A DNA stretch of 64,000 bases, from positions 682,001-746,000 of the forward strand of contig JAINUG010000055.1 in the NCBI GenBank assembly GCA_029706075.1. Direction: 5' to 3'. The stretch is from Aldrovandia affinis (taxonomy: Eukaryota; Chordata; Actinopteri; Notacanthiformes; Halosauridae). Below are positions 22,985 through 33,798 of the stretch, one piece after another. Position 1 is the first letter of the stretch; each line of letters begins with the position of its first letter. The notes below the pieces were generated by a model. It made no database searches and was not told where the DNA came from. It saw only the letters and a list, made by a program, of their open reading frames with translations. A program made the position numbers and the translations under genes.

Positions 22985-23345
22985 AAAATTATAATTTTTT
23001 CCCCCCATTTGCTCCCAATTTAGTAGCCAATTATACCCTATTTTTTCATGTCAGTTATCCCCTTCCTTGAGAGCTTGCTGCCATGGTCCTGAAACCGGTA
23101 GTGACATGCGGCGGAGCACCGCCTCCTCCGAGCCGGAACCCGCCAAGCCGTCACCATAACTCCAGTTTGCACACAGGGTCACTCCTATATGCAGCAAGCT
23201 TGTATTGGCTTCTCTCCCCCCTCCCTGGGGCGGACAGCCAATTGCCGCCCCCTAGTGGCACTCCCTGGGGCAGACAGCCAATTGCCACCCCCTAGTGGCA
23301 CTCCCACGACCTGGTGGAATCGAACCCTGGTCGCAGTGTCCCATA
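22985..23345 (-). repeat. tRNA-derived SINE copy, minus strand
   Basis: On the minus strand it has a Pol III B box GGTTCGATTCC (near 23325), then two tandem copies of 'agtgccactagggg(g/t)cggcaattggctgtc'. The body 'ttactggtttcaggaccatg' type segment follows, and then 'tggctactaaattgggagca' ahead of an A/T-rich end. Related copies are at 9590 and 61415. Confidence 0.75.
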
Positions 23346-23565
23346 TTCTTATTTCAGAATGTTTTATGTTTAGCAATAGAGATGAGTTGGAAAAAACAAT
23401 ACTGGTACGAATACGAAAAAAGAAAAGGGGGTAAATTGGGAGGAATTTTTTTAACGCTCTGAGACACATCACGCTCTGAGATGTGACATCATTTTGCATT
23501 CGTTTTATCTCCTTCTCCTTTCTCTCCCTCTCCAAAACTGTCCACCTCTCTCCTCCCCCCCATAG

Positions 23566-23805
23566 CTCTGAGGTGCAACTGCACAGAATGTGAGAAGACG
23601 GGGTACCAGTGCGTGACAAACGGCGCCTGCATGGCCTCCACCTCCTTCATTGGCGGACGGGAGCATCGGATCCGAATCTGCATCGCCCGCGACAAGCTGG
23701 TGCCCCCGGGCCAACCCTTCTACTGCCTGAGTGCCGAGGGCCTGCTCAACACCTACTGCTGCTACACCGACTACTGCAACAGCGTCAACCTCACCGTGCC
23801 CACAG
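23566..23805 (+). CDS. acvr1b: acvr1b exon 2: activin-binding ectodomain
   Basis: First recognised exon of activin receptor type 1B (ALK4), a type I serine/threonine kinase receptor of the plasma membrane. With type II receptors it binds activin/nodal-class ligands and phosphorylates Smad2/3. This exon encodes the cysteine-rich three-finger ectodomain: C-N-C-T-E-C, GYQCVTNGACM, then the hallmark CCYTDYCN near the end. The acceptor is the 'ccccccatag' tract and the donor is cacag|gtgaga; both boundaries are phase 1. The signal-peptide exon must precede it but is not identified in this window. Confidence 0.93.
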
Positions 23806-24392
23806 GTGAGACGCTCACCCGCGCGCAGTCGCTTTGCAGCTCCGTCGTCGACGTCCCACTGTCCTTCGCAAAGGCACAAAGCGCCGCCCTGTCGCCTGGT
23901 GCCCGGACTATTATTTAATGTCGCCATCAGCAAGCACGTATGCTTGGAGGGAATCACACATTTCATACGTTTATGAACGACACGTTTCATACATTTATTT
24001 GGTCAACAAAGTGGTCGAACGTCATTTCTGGACAGGCGTCATAGCGCAAACGGCAAAAGGTAAAGCCGTTGTAGCTTTTCACGTACGCGCACACATCCTG
24101 CCTCAGAGCAAAGAGCACTTATTTGAAATGAGTGGCAATGCACGTGGCAAAGCGTAAATCTCACTCTGTCTAGCGCGTAAGCCTAGTACGCACTATTATA
24201 TATTTTTTATAGTGTGTAAATGTATCCCTTGCAATCGCACTCAAGAGTTTGCTATGACCGTAAAGCTCATTGCGCGCGCTGAAATTGTATCCCGGCATAA
24301 CATCAGGTCCTACGAGTGACAATTTGTGATCACAATTACTCCAGTGAGCAACTTTAGATATTAGCTTTTTGGTTATCAAACAGTTCTATTGT

Positions 24393-24442
24393 GGTGACAC
24401 ACCACACAGTAGCCTGTTTCTAAACCTGTGTGGTGTGTCACC
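24393..24442. repeat. Perfect 17-bp hairpin
   Basis: 'ggtgacacaccacacag' (24393-24409) is exactly inverted at 24426-24442 across a 16-base loop. It lies in the intron after acvr1b exon 2. It is probably a relic of a small fold-back element; function unknown. Confidence 0.85.
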
Positions 24443-25559
24443 CCGATTGAGCAGTATTTCAGTCAGCTTCACCTGTAACAAAGGTGTTGGTGATATCCAT
24501 ATCAATACAATTTCACTAAATATTGTAATTTGAGATGTTATGGTCGATGTCTTGAGCGTTTCTCGAAGCCTTGCATGCATGTTTGTCCTTTGTTACGCTT
24601 TGTGAGCATGGCAGTAATGGGAGAAATTGTTTCAGTCTTGTTAAATATTAAATATTGTGTGTTTTACTGCTTAAAAATGGCTACAAATTCACACAACAGT
24701 AGCCCAGTACAAGCCCAACAGGCTGCTATGATTTTGGTAGGGAAAAATGTACTTTATGATAACAAGACATTCGTTTGAAACAGTGAGTCCGTACATAATT
24801 TGGTAGTCTTGAGAGGGAATAAAATGTGTTTCAGTTTTATTTAAAACGCTCTCGCTTCGGGAATATTCAATTTTATGATGTTAAATTAACATGGACGGCA
24901 AATCATAACAAGCCCATTAGCTCGGGCTGTGTCTTGATTTCAAATGTTATGTACATCGAGGGGAAACGGTACAAGCGGTGGCTAATGATAGAGCGGGCGT
25001 TACATCAAGTATGCAGAACCTGTGTGTATTATTTCTACCGCGTAGAATAAAGCAATGATTCTGACATTTAGCCAGTATAATCATCTTTATTTAGTTGAAG
25101 TAGTCCTGCAGTTTTGTGGTCTAATGTTAAAATATCCACGGCACAAAACTCTGTTGCGTTACGCATGAGATACGTTACGCTGCGTTGGGTGCCACATAGT
25201 ACCATATGAATGGGGTGATTAACACAACAAAGTGCTCCATTTAATAGAGTGGTCGTGGTCAAATCGGGTGACATTTGAACCACTACAATTGGTTCAAATC
25301 TGTGAATCATTCATAGTGCTGCCCATTCGCTTTAGCCTGCTGAACGTGTCATTTCTATTCCTGATTGACACCAGTTACCATGGTAACACTGGTTTTTTTT
25401 GCTCATCCTGGTTGCTGTTAGGCTAGTCTTTTCACCAGGGTAATTTTCAAAGTATTAGCCTCTCGGCGGCTGAAGCAAAGCTTTTTCTCCATTGTTGTTT
25501 GGTTAAGAGAAGTGGCGACCGAGTGTAAACAAACACCCGCTAGTTACTCCCCATAGCAC

Positions 25560-25800
25560 CGCCTGTTCTTTGCTCTGTCCCCAGATGGTGGAATGACTTT
25601 CCCCAGTCTTTTCAGGACAGCAGAATCTCTAGCATTACTATCTCTTTCGCATAACAGGTTCTGTGGCACAAACTGGCAATAACAATGATTGGACTGTAGC
25701 TTACTGTGTACTCTAGCGATGATTTTCAAGCCATGTTAGCCATGTACTCTTGCAAGTTGCTTTGGGTAAAAGCATCTGCCAAACAATAACAAAATTGTAA
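25560..25800 (+). repeat. LINE 3' end remnant with V-type tail
   Basis: Begins 'ccccagatggtggaatgact' and the encoded DGGMTFPSLFRTAESLA resembles the C-terminal end of LINE proteins. It continues to the diverged tail 'tgcaagttgctttgggtaaa' and 'agcatctgcc'. It lies in the intron between exons 2 and 3 of acvr1b. Confidence 0.55.
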
Positions 25801-25876
25801 ACTGTAAATTGTAACTGTAAGAACTGAGAGAGGGCCAATCTAAACACGCCTCACATCCTGCCCCCCCCCAACACAG

Positions 25877-26125
25877 TGACGACACGGCCCGGGCCCGGGG
25901 CGAGCTGGGGCCTGGTGGAGCTGGTGGCGGTGATCGTGGGGCCCCTCTTCCTGCTGTGCGTGCTCCTGATGGTGGGAGTGTTCCTGTTCCAGCAGCACCA
26001 GCGTACCTACAGCCACCGGCAGCGTCTGGAGGTGGAGGACCCGTCCTGCGGTCACATGTACCTGTCCAAGGACAGAACCCTGCAGGACCTCATCTTCGAC
26101 CTGTCCACCTCCGGATCCGGCTCTG
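25877..26125 (+). CDS. acvr1b: acvr1b exon 3: transmembrane segment and GS box
   Basis: Encodes the juxtamembrane part, a single membrane-spanning helix (VELVAVIVGPLFLLCVLLMV), a basic stop-transfer segment (QQHQRTYSHRQR), and the start of the regulatory GS domain (DLSTSGSGSG) that type II receptors phosphorylate. DLIFDLSTSGSGSG fits ALK4. Acceptor acacag|, donor tctg|gtacac. The donor is followed immediately by a (CA)n microsatellite (26127-26156), so the 5' splice site lies inside repeat sequence. Confidence 0.93.
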
Positions 26126-26159
<34 letters not shown>

Positions 26160-26160
26160 G
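26126..26160. repeat. (CA)n microsatellite abutting the exon 3 donor
   Basis: The intron begins gtacacacac and the CA run continues for about 30 bases. CA repeats near 5' splice sites are known to bind hnRNP L; any effect here is inference. Confidence 0.9.
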
Positions 26161-26317
26161 CCATGCTAACGGAGGGGAAAAAATAATCTTAAAACTGAAT
26201 AAATATTTAAATAAATGGCCACAGTGAAGTACAGCATTGTGGAAAGTGCTGCTATGAAATGAAAGTTTGGCTAGGGGTATCTTGGAAAGAAAAAAATATA
26301 TGTATACTGTATATATA

Positions 26318-27557
26318 CACTATATGGCCAAAAGTCAGTGGACACCCCTACTAATTATTGAGTTCAGGTGTTTCAGCCACACCCATTGCCAACAGGTGCA
26401 TAAAATCCAGCACATAGCCATGCAATCTCCACAGACAAACATTCAGAATTCAGAATGGTTAAGTAAAAGAGCTCAGTGACTTTAAACGGCACTGTCATAG
26501 GATGCCACCTTTGCCACAAGTCAGTTAGTGAAATTTCTGCCCTACTAGATGCCCCGGTCAACTGTAAGTGCTATTATTGTGAAGTGGAAGCGCCTAGGAG
26601 CAACAACAGCTCGGCCATGAAGTTGTAGACTACGCAAACTCACAGAGCTGGGCCGACGAGTGCTGAAACGCATATCGCGTAAAAATCATCTGCTGCATCA
26701 CTCACTACAGAGTACCAAACTGCCTCTGGAAGCACCATCAGCAGAAGAACTGTGCGTTGGGAGCTTCATGGAATGGGTTTCCATGGCCGAACAGCTGCAC
26801 ACAAGCCTCACATCACCATGCGCAATGCCAAGCATCGGCTGGAGTGGTGTAAAGCACGCCGCAACTGGACTCTGGATCAGTGGAAACGTGTTCTTTGGAG
26901 TGATGAATCACGCTTCACTATCTGGCAGTCTGATGAACAAATCTGGGTTTGGCGGATGCCAGGAGAACGCTACCTTCCGGAATGCGTAGTGCCTACTGTA
27001 AAGTTTGGTGGAGGAGGGATAATGGTCTGGTGCTGTTTCTCAGGGTTTGGGATAGGCCCCTTAGTTCCAGTGAAGGGTATTCTTAATGCTACAGGATACG
27101 AAGACATCTTAGCCAATTGGGCGCTTCCAACTTTGTGGCAACAGTTTGGGGAAGGCCCTTTGCTGTTCCAGCATGACTGTGCCCCTGTGCTCAAAGCGAG
27201 GTCCATAAAGACATGGTTAGACGAGTTTGGTGTGGAGGAACTCGATTGGCCTGCACAGAGCCCTGACCTCAACCCCATTGAACACCTTTGGGAGGAATTA
27301 GAACGCCGATTGCGAGCCAGGCCTTCTCGTCCAACATCAGTGCCTGACCTCACAGATGCCCTTTTGACTGAATGGGCACAAATTCCCACAGACACACTCC
27401 AAAATCTTGTGGAAAGCCTTCCCAGAAGAGTGGCAGCTGTCATAGCCGCAAAGGGGGGTCCAACTCCATATTAATGCCCATGGTTTTAGAATGGGATGTC
27501 CAACAAGCTCATATAGGTGTGATGGTCAGGTGTCCACTGACTTTTGGCCATATAGTG
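26318..27557 (+). mobile_element. Tc1-like (DD34E) transposon in acvr1b intron 3
   Basis: Inverted ends 'cactatatggccaaaagtca' and '...tgacttttggccatatagtg', both next to TA, with the subterminal gtggacacc also inverted. The transposase N-terminal half (about 26465-26750) has stops and frame changes; the catalytic half is intact. It is inserted in the sense orientation in the intron between acvr1b exons 3 and 4. Confidence 0.9.
26752..27474 (+). pseudogene. DD34E Tc1 transposase, catalytic half intact
   Basis: A 240-codon frame holds [11 protein letters not shown] (first D), [17 protein letters not shown] (second D) and [11 protein letters not shown] (E), with 34 residues between the second D and the E. 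C-terminal AAKGGPTPY. The usual DNDPKH after the second D is changed to DCAPVL. The N-terminal HTH coding upstream is interrupted by frame changes and at least one stop, so the gene is dead as a whole. Confidence 0.85.
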
Positions 27558-27559
27558 TA

Positions 27560-27603
<44 letters not shown>

Positions 27604-27779
27604 TATTTTATTTTTTTCTCTCCCCTCTTTTCTCAATGGCGCTCATCAGGATTAAATAAAGGATCTTTTTTTTTTTTTTTATCAAGTATTTGTGAAAAGT
27701 GCCACCCACAGTAGGTGCCCTTCAAATTTCCGTCTACTTGGTGCACTGCTTTGATTGAGTCCTGTGCTGATCCCCCCAG

Positions 27780-28010
27780 GTCTGCCCCTCTTCGTGCAGC
27801 GGACGGTTGCCCGCACCATCGTCCTGCAGGAAATCATCGGGAAGGGCCGTTTCGGGGAGGTGTGGCGGGGGCGGTGGCGCGGGGGGGATGTGGCCGTGAA
27901 GATCTTCTCGTCCCGGGAGGAGCGCTCCTGGTTCCGCGAGGCCGAGATCTACCAGACCATAATGCTCCGCCATGAGAACATCCTGGGATTCATCGCCGCA
28001 GACAACAAGG
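27780..28010 (+). CDS. acvr1b: acvr1b exon 4: GS domain end and kinase N-lobe
   Basis: Starts within the GS domain ([14 protein letters not shown]). It encodes the kinase glycine loop (GKGRFGEV), the ATP-binding Lys in VAVKIF, the alphaC Glu region (FREAEIYQT) and the start of the L45 loop (FIAADNK). The L45 loop decides Smad choice in type I receptors, and this version is the Smad2/3 class. Acceptor cccccag|, donor aagg|gtaatc, phase 1 on both sides. Confidence 0.95.
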
Positions 28011-28215
28011 GTAATCCTCCATAGCTGCCACTGCCTCCACCGCGTGGCAAGGTTTCCTGAGCTGAGTTACATCTCTAGAGGCCATCTTGGCTTCGGTGCC
28101 TTCAGCTGCTTGGATGTCCGTGTGGACACGGCATTGCCGATGCCATACAGAGGCTCCCTGTTTACCTAAATCAGAAGCTTTCTAACCACAGGTCAGTTTG
28201 TGTCAGTTTCTCTAA

Positions 28216-28690
<475 letters not shown>

Positions 28691-28860
28691 TGCAGGCGTC
28701 TGCGTATCATACCTGTAACACTGGGAAAGAAAAGGTTCGTGTTTTTTTTGTTTTTTGTCTCCTTGTTCACAGGCTACACAGAGGTGGAGCGGTTGAGTAC
28801 TGTTGCCTAGACATAGCTAGTTTGAGTAATGTCATTAGCCGGCAATTACAGAAAGTCCGC

Positions 28861-29085
28861 AATGACATTACATTACATTACAGTCATTTAGCAGACGCTC
28901 TTATCCAGAGCGACTTACAGTTTTACATTTCTTTACAATCCATTTATACAGCTGGATATTTTAGTGAAGCAATTCAGGTTAAGTACCTTGCTCAAGGGTA
29001 CAACGGCGGTGTCCCAACTGGGGATTGCACCAGCAACCTTAACGTTACAAGCCCAGTTCCCTAACCATTATCCTACTACCGCCAA
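28861..29085 (-). repeat. V-SINE-like element, complete
   Basis: On the minus strand it has a tRNA-like head 'tggcggtagtaggataatgg' with B-box-like 'ggttgctggtgcaatcccca'. The body is 'ttgagcaaggtacttaacct', followed by 'gtcgctctggataagagcgt' and the (atgta)n tail. Head, body and tail are all present. Confidence 0.75.
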
Positions 29086-29161
29086 TGATAGGAAGAATTC
29101 TTAATGGTTTTTTTTAATGGGGTGGGGGAGTCTCACGAGATGTTACCTCCGTCTTACGCAG

Positions 29162-29318
29162 GGAAGCCAGGCATCGCTCACCGTGACCTCAAGTCCAAGA
29201 ACATCCTGGTGAAGAAGAACAGCACGTGCGCCATTGCCGACCTGGGGCTGGCCGTGCGACACGAGTCCGTCACCGACACCATCGACATCGCCCCCAACCA
29301 GCGCGTGGGCACCAAGAG
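29162..29318 (+). CDS. acvr1b: acvr1b exon 6: catalytic and activation loops
   Basis: Contains the catalytic loop HRDLKSKN, the DLG metal-binding motif (type I receptors use DLG in place of DFG) and the activation loop up to NQRVGTKR. Acceptor acgcag|, donor aagag|gtgtgc, which splits the Arg codon before YMAPE. Confidence 0.95.
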
Positions 29319-29469
29319 GTGTGCGCCCACTGTCCAAAACAGTCCCGCCTGGCCTGCCAGGCTTGTACCTCTCCGCTATAATGGTGGCGAAATCTGTGGA
29401 ATTCATAGCGATAAACCCATCCACATTTCAGGGTGCCAGTCATGGTTTTCTAACAAATCGCCCTTTTTT

Positions 29470-29605
29470 TGTATGCGGTGTGCAGCCTATGATGCTGTCT
29501 GTTGTATTGTTGTTGTGTGATCCCTTGCTCTAGTTGTGATGTATTCTTGCTATTTTAACACACTCGTTGTAGAGCACACTCAAGAGCATCTGCTAAATGG
29601 CTAAA
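29470..29605 (+). repeat. Degenerate LINE/SINE tail
   Basis: Ends 'gagcatctgctaaatggcta' and weakly follows the 21795 repeat along its length. Confidence 0.45.
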
Positions 29606-29689
29606 ATATCTCACGAAGTCACACCTCACGAGGCATTGCTGAGAAGTAGTTCCTACTGTGAGGGACCTCACAGTCAATATATAATATAA

Positions 29690-29845
29690 TATACATGCCA
29701 TTTAGCAGACGCTTTTATCCAAAGCGACTTACAGTAGTGAATGCATACATTTTATCAGTATATGTGGTCCCAGTGGGAATTGAACCCACAACCTAAGCGT
29801 TGCCAGCGCCGTGCTCTACCTACTGAGCCACACAGAACCACTATA
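29690..29845 (-). repeat. tRNA-derived SINE, minus strand
   Basis: On the minus strand the head has A box TGGCTCAGTAGGTAGAGCA and B box GGTTCAATTCC, then 'gtcgctttggataaaagcgt' at the tail. The head looks like a tRNA, but the mature 3' half and acceptor pairing are replaced by SINE body. It lies in the intron before acvr1b exon 7. Confidence 0.75.
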
Positions 29846-29955
29846 GAACCGTCTCACTTTACCTGCAAGGTGAACGGACCAATCCATCTGGGATTGGAGC
29901 ACTGTGTGTTGGTCAGAGAAGTGAGAATAATTCTGGCTTTTTTTTTGCATTCCAG

Positions 29956-30080
29956 GTACATGGCCCCAGAGGTCCTGGATGAAACCATCAACATGAGGCA
30001 CTTTGACTCTTTTAAGTGCGCAGACATCTACGCGCTGGGCCTGGTCTACTGGGAGATTGCACGCCGCTGCAACGGCGGAG
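29956..30080 (+). CDS. acvr1b: acvr1b exon 7: APE motif and C-lobe
   Basis: Encodes [20 protein letters not shown] and [21 protein letters not shown], the APE motif and kinase subdomain IX. Acceptor ttccag|, donor ggag|gtgaga. Confidence 0.95.
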
Positions 30081-31017
30081 GTGAGATGTAGAGACTGGAA
30101 GGAGACAGCAGAGGGCGATGGAGAGTTTTTTTTTTTGTTAAACCTTCATCAATTAAAAAAACCAAATATAATTCATTAAATTCCTTTCAGCCTAAAAATA
30201 TAAGATCAAACATAGGCTAGTGAAAATAGAACAGGTGTAGGGGTCAGAGAAGAGAAAAATATTTTGATACAAAGGTTTGTGATGTGGAGGCAAAAGAGAA
30301 GAAAATAAGGATGTGGTGGAGAGGTATAGAGGGAGAGAGAGAAGGAGAAAGGTTTGAAATGGATCCTTATACTACTGCTTCTTAAGCTTCGGGAATATTA
30401 TTTGGTGAGCAGTCTTATGAACACAGCGGTTTATGCAGTCAAGCGTTGTCCAGGCAGGTTTTGGAATACCTACGTTTGCCCCTTTTAATCAGTCTGAGAA
30501 AGTGGTATAATTATCCTAACCCTCTATGCATGAAAAAATATGTCCGCTTAAGCAAACCCTCGCATATCCCAACTTCACATATCCGCCCCATGCAATTAAC
30601 CATTGGTTTGGAATGTCATTAACATCGACTTTGTTAACCCAGTGTTGTGAGATGTAGATGTGTATCGACTTTTACGATACTGTTTAATTCTGCGATAATC
30701 TGCAAATCGTTTTTTTAATATCTTTTGTTTGATCCATTATTTGTCATCTGTAACTCTTGTGACTTAGAGGCACTTTTGGATGCATGTTTTGTACAAAAGG
30801 TGTTATACAAATAAAGTTCTTGTTGTTGTTGTTGTTAACACTATTGGGACTGTCCTGTTTCACAATGGCGAAGGTGAACATATGAACACAGAAGGGCAGC
30901 TTCGTGTAAACAGTGTGTCGTACTGGGGGTGGGTCAGTACAGTACAGCCGCGCGTGTGCTGTAGGTCAGTATTGTGACGGGTCCAGATTTTGAGATTGTG
31001 CTCTGTCTGTACCCCAG
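30081..31017. other. acvr1b intron 7
   Basis: A poly-T run, AT-rich sequence, a (TTG)n tract at about 30820 and no transposon ends or exons that I can see. Confidence 0.5.
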
Positions 31018-31148
31018 GTGTCCATGAGGAATACCAGCTCCCGTACTTTGACCTGGTGCCCTCTGACCCCTCCATAGAGGAGATGAGGAAGGTGGTGTGC
31101 GAGCAGAAGCTGAGGCCCAATGTGCCCAACTGGTGGCAGAGTTACGAG
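31018..31148 (+). CDS. acvr1b: acvr1b exon 8: kinase C-lobe
   Basis: Encodes [20 protein letters not shown] and [23 protein letters not shown], conserved in ALK4/5/7. Acceptor ccccag|, donor gag|gtatgg, phase 0 at the end. Confidence 0.95.
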
Positions 31149-31528
31149 GTATGGGCGCACGCGTGTACGCGCACCCACATTCAAACTGGCACATACGTAC
31201 ACACAGCCACACTCAAACTGAAATTGGCACACTCACAGACACGCACATGTGTACACATGCACACTCACAGACACATACGTACACACACACACACTCAAAC
31301 TGGCAGATGTGTCAAAGTCTACCCATACCCCTTCATAGGGGCAAGCATGCAGTTCAGCAGGCCTACAGAGGGTACACTCATCTGCGCTTAGGTATATGCA
31401 CGCACTCATATACACACACAGCCACACTCAAACTCAAACTGGCACACTCACACACGTGCACATATGTACACACGCACGCACGTACGTATGTACACATACA
31501 CACTAAAACTGGCAGACTCACGCACACA
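31149..31528. repeat. CA-rich minisatellite, left part (intron 8)
   Basis: Irregular (CA)n-rich tandem units ('acacacactcaaactggca', 'cacacacatacgtacac') start right at the exon 8 donor. The array continues after the Tc1 element at 33098-33440 with the same words, so the transposon split a single array. Confidence 0.8.
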
Positions 31529-31530
31529 TA

Positions 31531-33097
31531 CAGTGAGCACCATAATTCGTTGGACAGTGACACATTTGTTATTTTGGTTTTGTACTCTAGCACTTTGAGT
31601 TTGAAAGGATACAATGACAATGAGGTTGTCAGCTTTTAATTTGAGGGTATTTTAATCCATATTGGATGAACCATTTAGAAATGACAGCACCTTCTGTACA
31701 TGGTCCCCCAATTTTAATGTACTACATGTATTTGTTGAATTGGCTTCACAGATGTGTTTCGTTAGGCAGGTGTGTTCATTTGTGTTGTTAGTGAATGCAG
31801 AAGAGCTGTTGATGTCTAGTCTTGATTCTAGACTTTGCAGTTGCCTTTGGAGATTGTTGTCGGGGTGTGACAACATGAGGAAGACAGCAGTGTTGATGCA
31901 AATTAAGCTGGCCATCATAAGGCTCAGAAATGAAAATCAATCAATCAGGAACATTGCAAAAACCCTGGGCATGCCCAAGTCAACAGTTTGGTTCATCATT
32001 AACAAGAAAAACAACAACTGGTGAACTAAATTATGTCAAAAGACCCGGGAGACCGAGGAAGACTACTGTAGTGGATGACCAGAGAATACTCTATGGTGAA
32101 GAATACCCCCCTGACAACGGCCCAACAGATCAAAAACACTCTCCTGGATGCAGGTGTAGATGTGTCAAAGTCTACCATATGTAGAAGACTACACCAGCAG
32201 GACTACAGAGGGTACACTACAAGATGCAAACCACTGATAAGCCTGAAGAACAGAAAGGCGAGATTACAGTTTGCTAAAAAGCACCTAAAAGAGCTCCAAG
32301 ATTCTGGAACAAAGTATTGTGGACAGATGAGACAAAGATTAACATGTACCAGAGTGATGGAAAGAGGAAAGTGTGGAGAAAAAAGGAAATGCCCATGATC
32401 CAAAGCATACCACCTCATCTGTGAATCATGGTGGAGGGGGTGTTATGGCTTGGGCCTGTATGGCTGCCAGTGGAATGGGCTCACTTGTCTTCATCGATTG
32501 ATGTGACTGCAGACAGAAGTAGAACAATGAATTCTGAAGTCTACAGAAATATTTTATCTGCTCAGATAAAACCAAATGCCTCCAAACTCATTGGACGGCA
32601 CTTCATCATGCAACAAGACAATGACCCAAAACATACTGCTAGAGCAACAAAAAGTGGAAAATCCTTCACTGGCCGAGTCAATCACTGGATCTGAATCCAA
32701 TTGAACATGCATTTTACATGCTGAAGAGGAGACTGAAGGCAAAAAGTCCCCGAAACAAGCAGGAACTAAAGATGGCTGCAGTACAGGCCTGGCAGAGCAT
32801 CACCAGGGAAGATACCCAGCGTCTGGTGATGTCTATGCATCGCAGACTTCCAGCAGTCATTGCATGCAAAGGATATGCGACCAAATATTAAAAATGATTA
32901 CTTTATTCTACATTATGTTAAACTGTCCAATTAATTATGGTGCCAGAAAATGGGGGGGGGGGACTGTACAAAAGGTTCTATCATTTCTAAACGGTTCATC
33001 CGATATGGATGAAAATACCCTCAAATTAAAAGTGCTAGAGTACAGAACCAAAATAACAAAAAAATTGTCACTGTCCAATGAATTATGGTGCTCACTG
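31531..33097 (+). mobile_element. Tc1-like transposon in acvr1b intron 8
   Basis: The ends 'cagtgagcaccataattcgt' and '...aattatggtgctcactg' are inverted and next to TA. The subterminal 'atttgagggtattttaatcc' also pairs with the right end ('ggatgaaaataccctcaaat'). Transposase pieces: HTH (IIRLRNENQSIRNIAKTLGM) from about 31890, the KRPGRPRKTTVVDD linker, the second HTH with KSTICRRLHQ, then QQDNDPKHTARATK near 32610. Several frame changes separate them. The same family gives the deleted copy at 37243. Confidence 0.9.
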
Positions 33098-33440
33098 TAC
33101 GTATATGCGCACACACACACACACGCTCAAACAAGCACATGCGTATAAGCACACGCATACACAAACACACACATGCTAATATACTCACACACACACATAC
33201 ACACACACACCTACTACTGGGTGTACACTTTCACACACATACACACTCAAACTGGCATGCTCTCATGCACACATGTACACTTGCGCACACACACACATAC
33301 ACGCTCAAACAAACACACTCGCATATACGTAAAAGCACACACATACACAAACACACACATGCTAATATACTCACACACACACTCACCTACCACTGGGTGC
33401 AGACTTTAACACACGCGCATGCACAAACGCATATAGACAC
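33098..33440. repeat. CA-rich minisatellite, right part (intron 8)
   Basis: Contains a near-duplicate of about 150 bp: 'acacacacatgctaatatac' with neighbouring 'tactgggtg' and 'cactgggtg' segments occurs twice, at about 33165 and 33350. Confidence 0.8.
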
Positions 33441-33639
33441 ACACACCAACACATGCAAAAACAGACATGGACAGGCTTACAGGTGGACAATGGCATGAGC
33501 TCTTGTGTGTTTACTCACCATCAAAACCACATATGGTCTACACTAACAAATTAGCATGCCAGACCCGCATACGGTCTATGCTAACAAATCAGCATTCCAG
33601 TCAAGGGCCACACACCAATGGCATAATTTCTCTGGCTCC

Positions 33640-33725
33640 AGTGGATTTCCATGGTTACACACTCATTTGTTTTAATAATGTTACAAACTGCACTGACTGA
33701 GCACAAAACCTCTGCTGAAATTGTA
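33640..33725. repeat. Short dispersed repeat, copy 1
   Basis: 'ggatttccatggttacacac' followed by 'tgcactgactgagca' is shared with about 36910-36990. The family is unknown. Confidence 0.5.
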
Positions 33726-33798
33726 ATTCCAAAAGCATTTTACAGATTTTACTGTGCCAAGCAGCATCACCACAGACTATTTCCACTGTCTAGAATTC

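Larger units (their letters stand above)
20466..23565. other. Gene-free region upstream of the first recognised acvr1b exon
   Basis: No exon is recognised. It contains an (AC)n tract at 20520-20562, a G-rich stretch near 21165-21190, a (TAGC)n/(TAGA)n microsatellite at 21715-21750, and the two SINE copies listed separately. It probably belongs to intron 1 of acvr1b. Confidence 0.4.

Noticed and set aside
23505-23990. 161-codon minus-strand frame over acvr1b exon 2
   Set aside because: Antisense shadow of a GC-rich exon; the plus strand has the Cys pattern and splice sites.
29760-29845. tRNA gene on the minus strand
   Set aside because: A tRNA-like head with good boxes, but it continues into SINE body with the 'gcagacgcttttatcc' tail.
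31097-31639. 180-codon plus-strand frame after acvr1b exon 8
   Set aside because: CA-minisatellite translation (THTHT-type) in the intron; the exon 8 donor and the conserved exon 9 define the true path.
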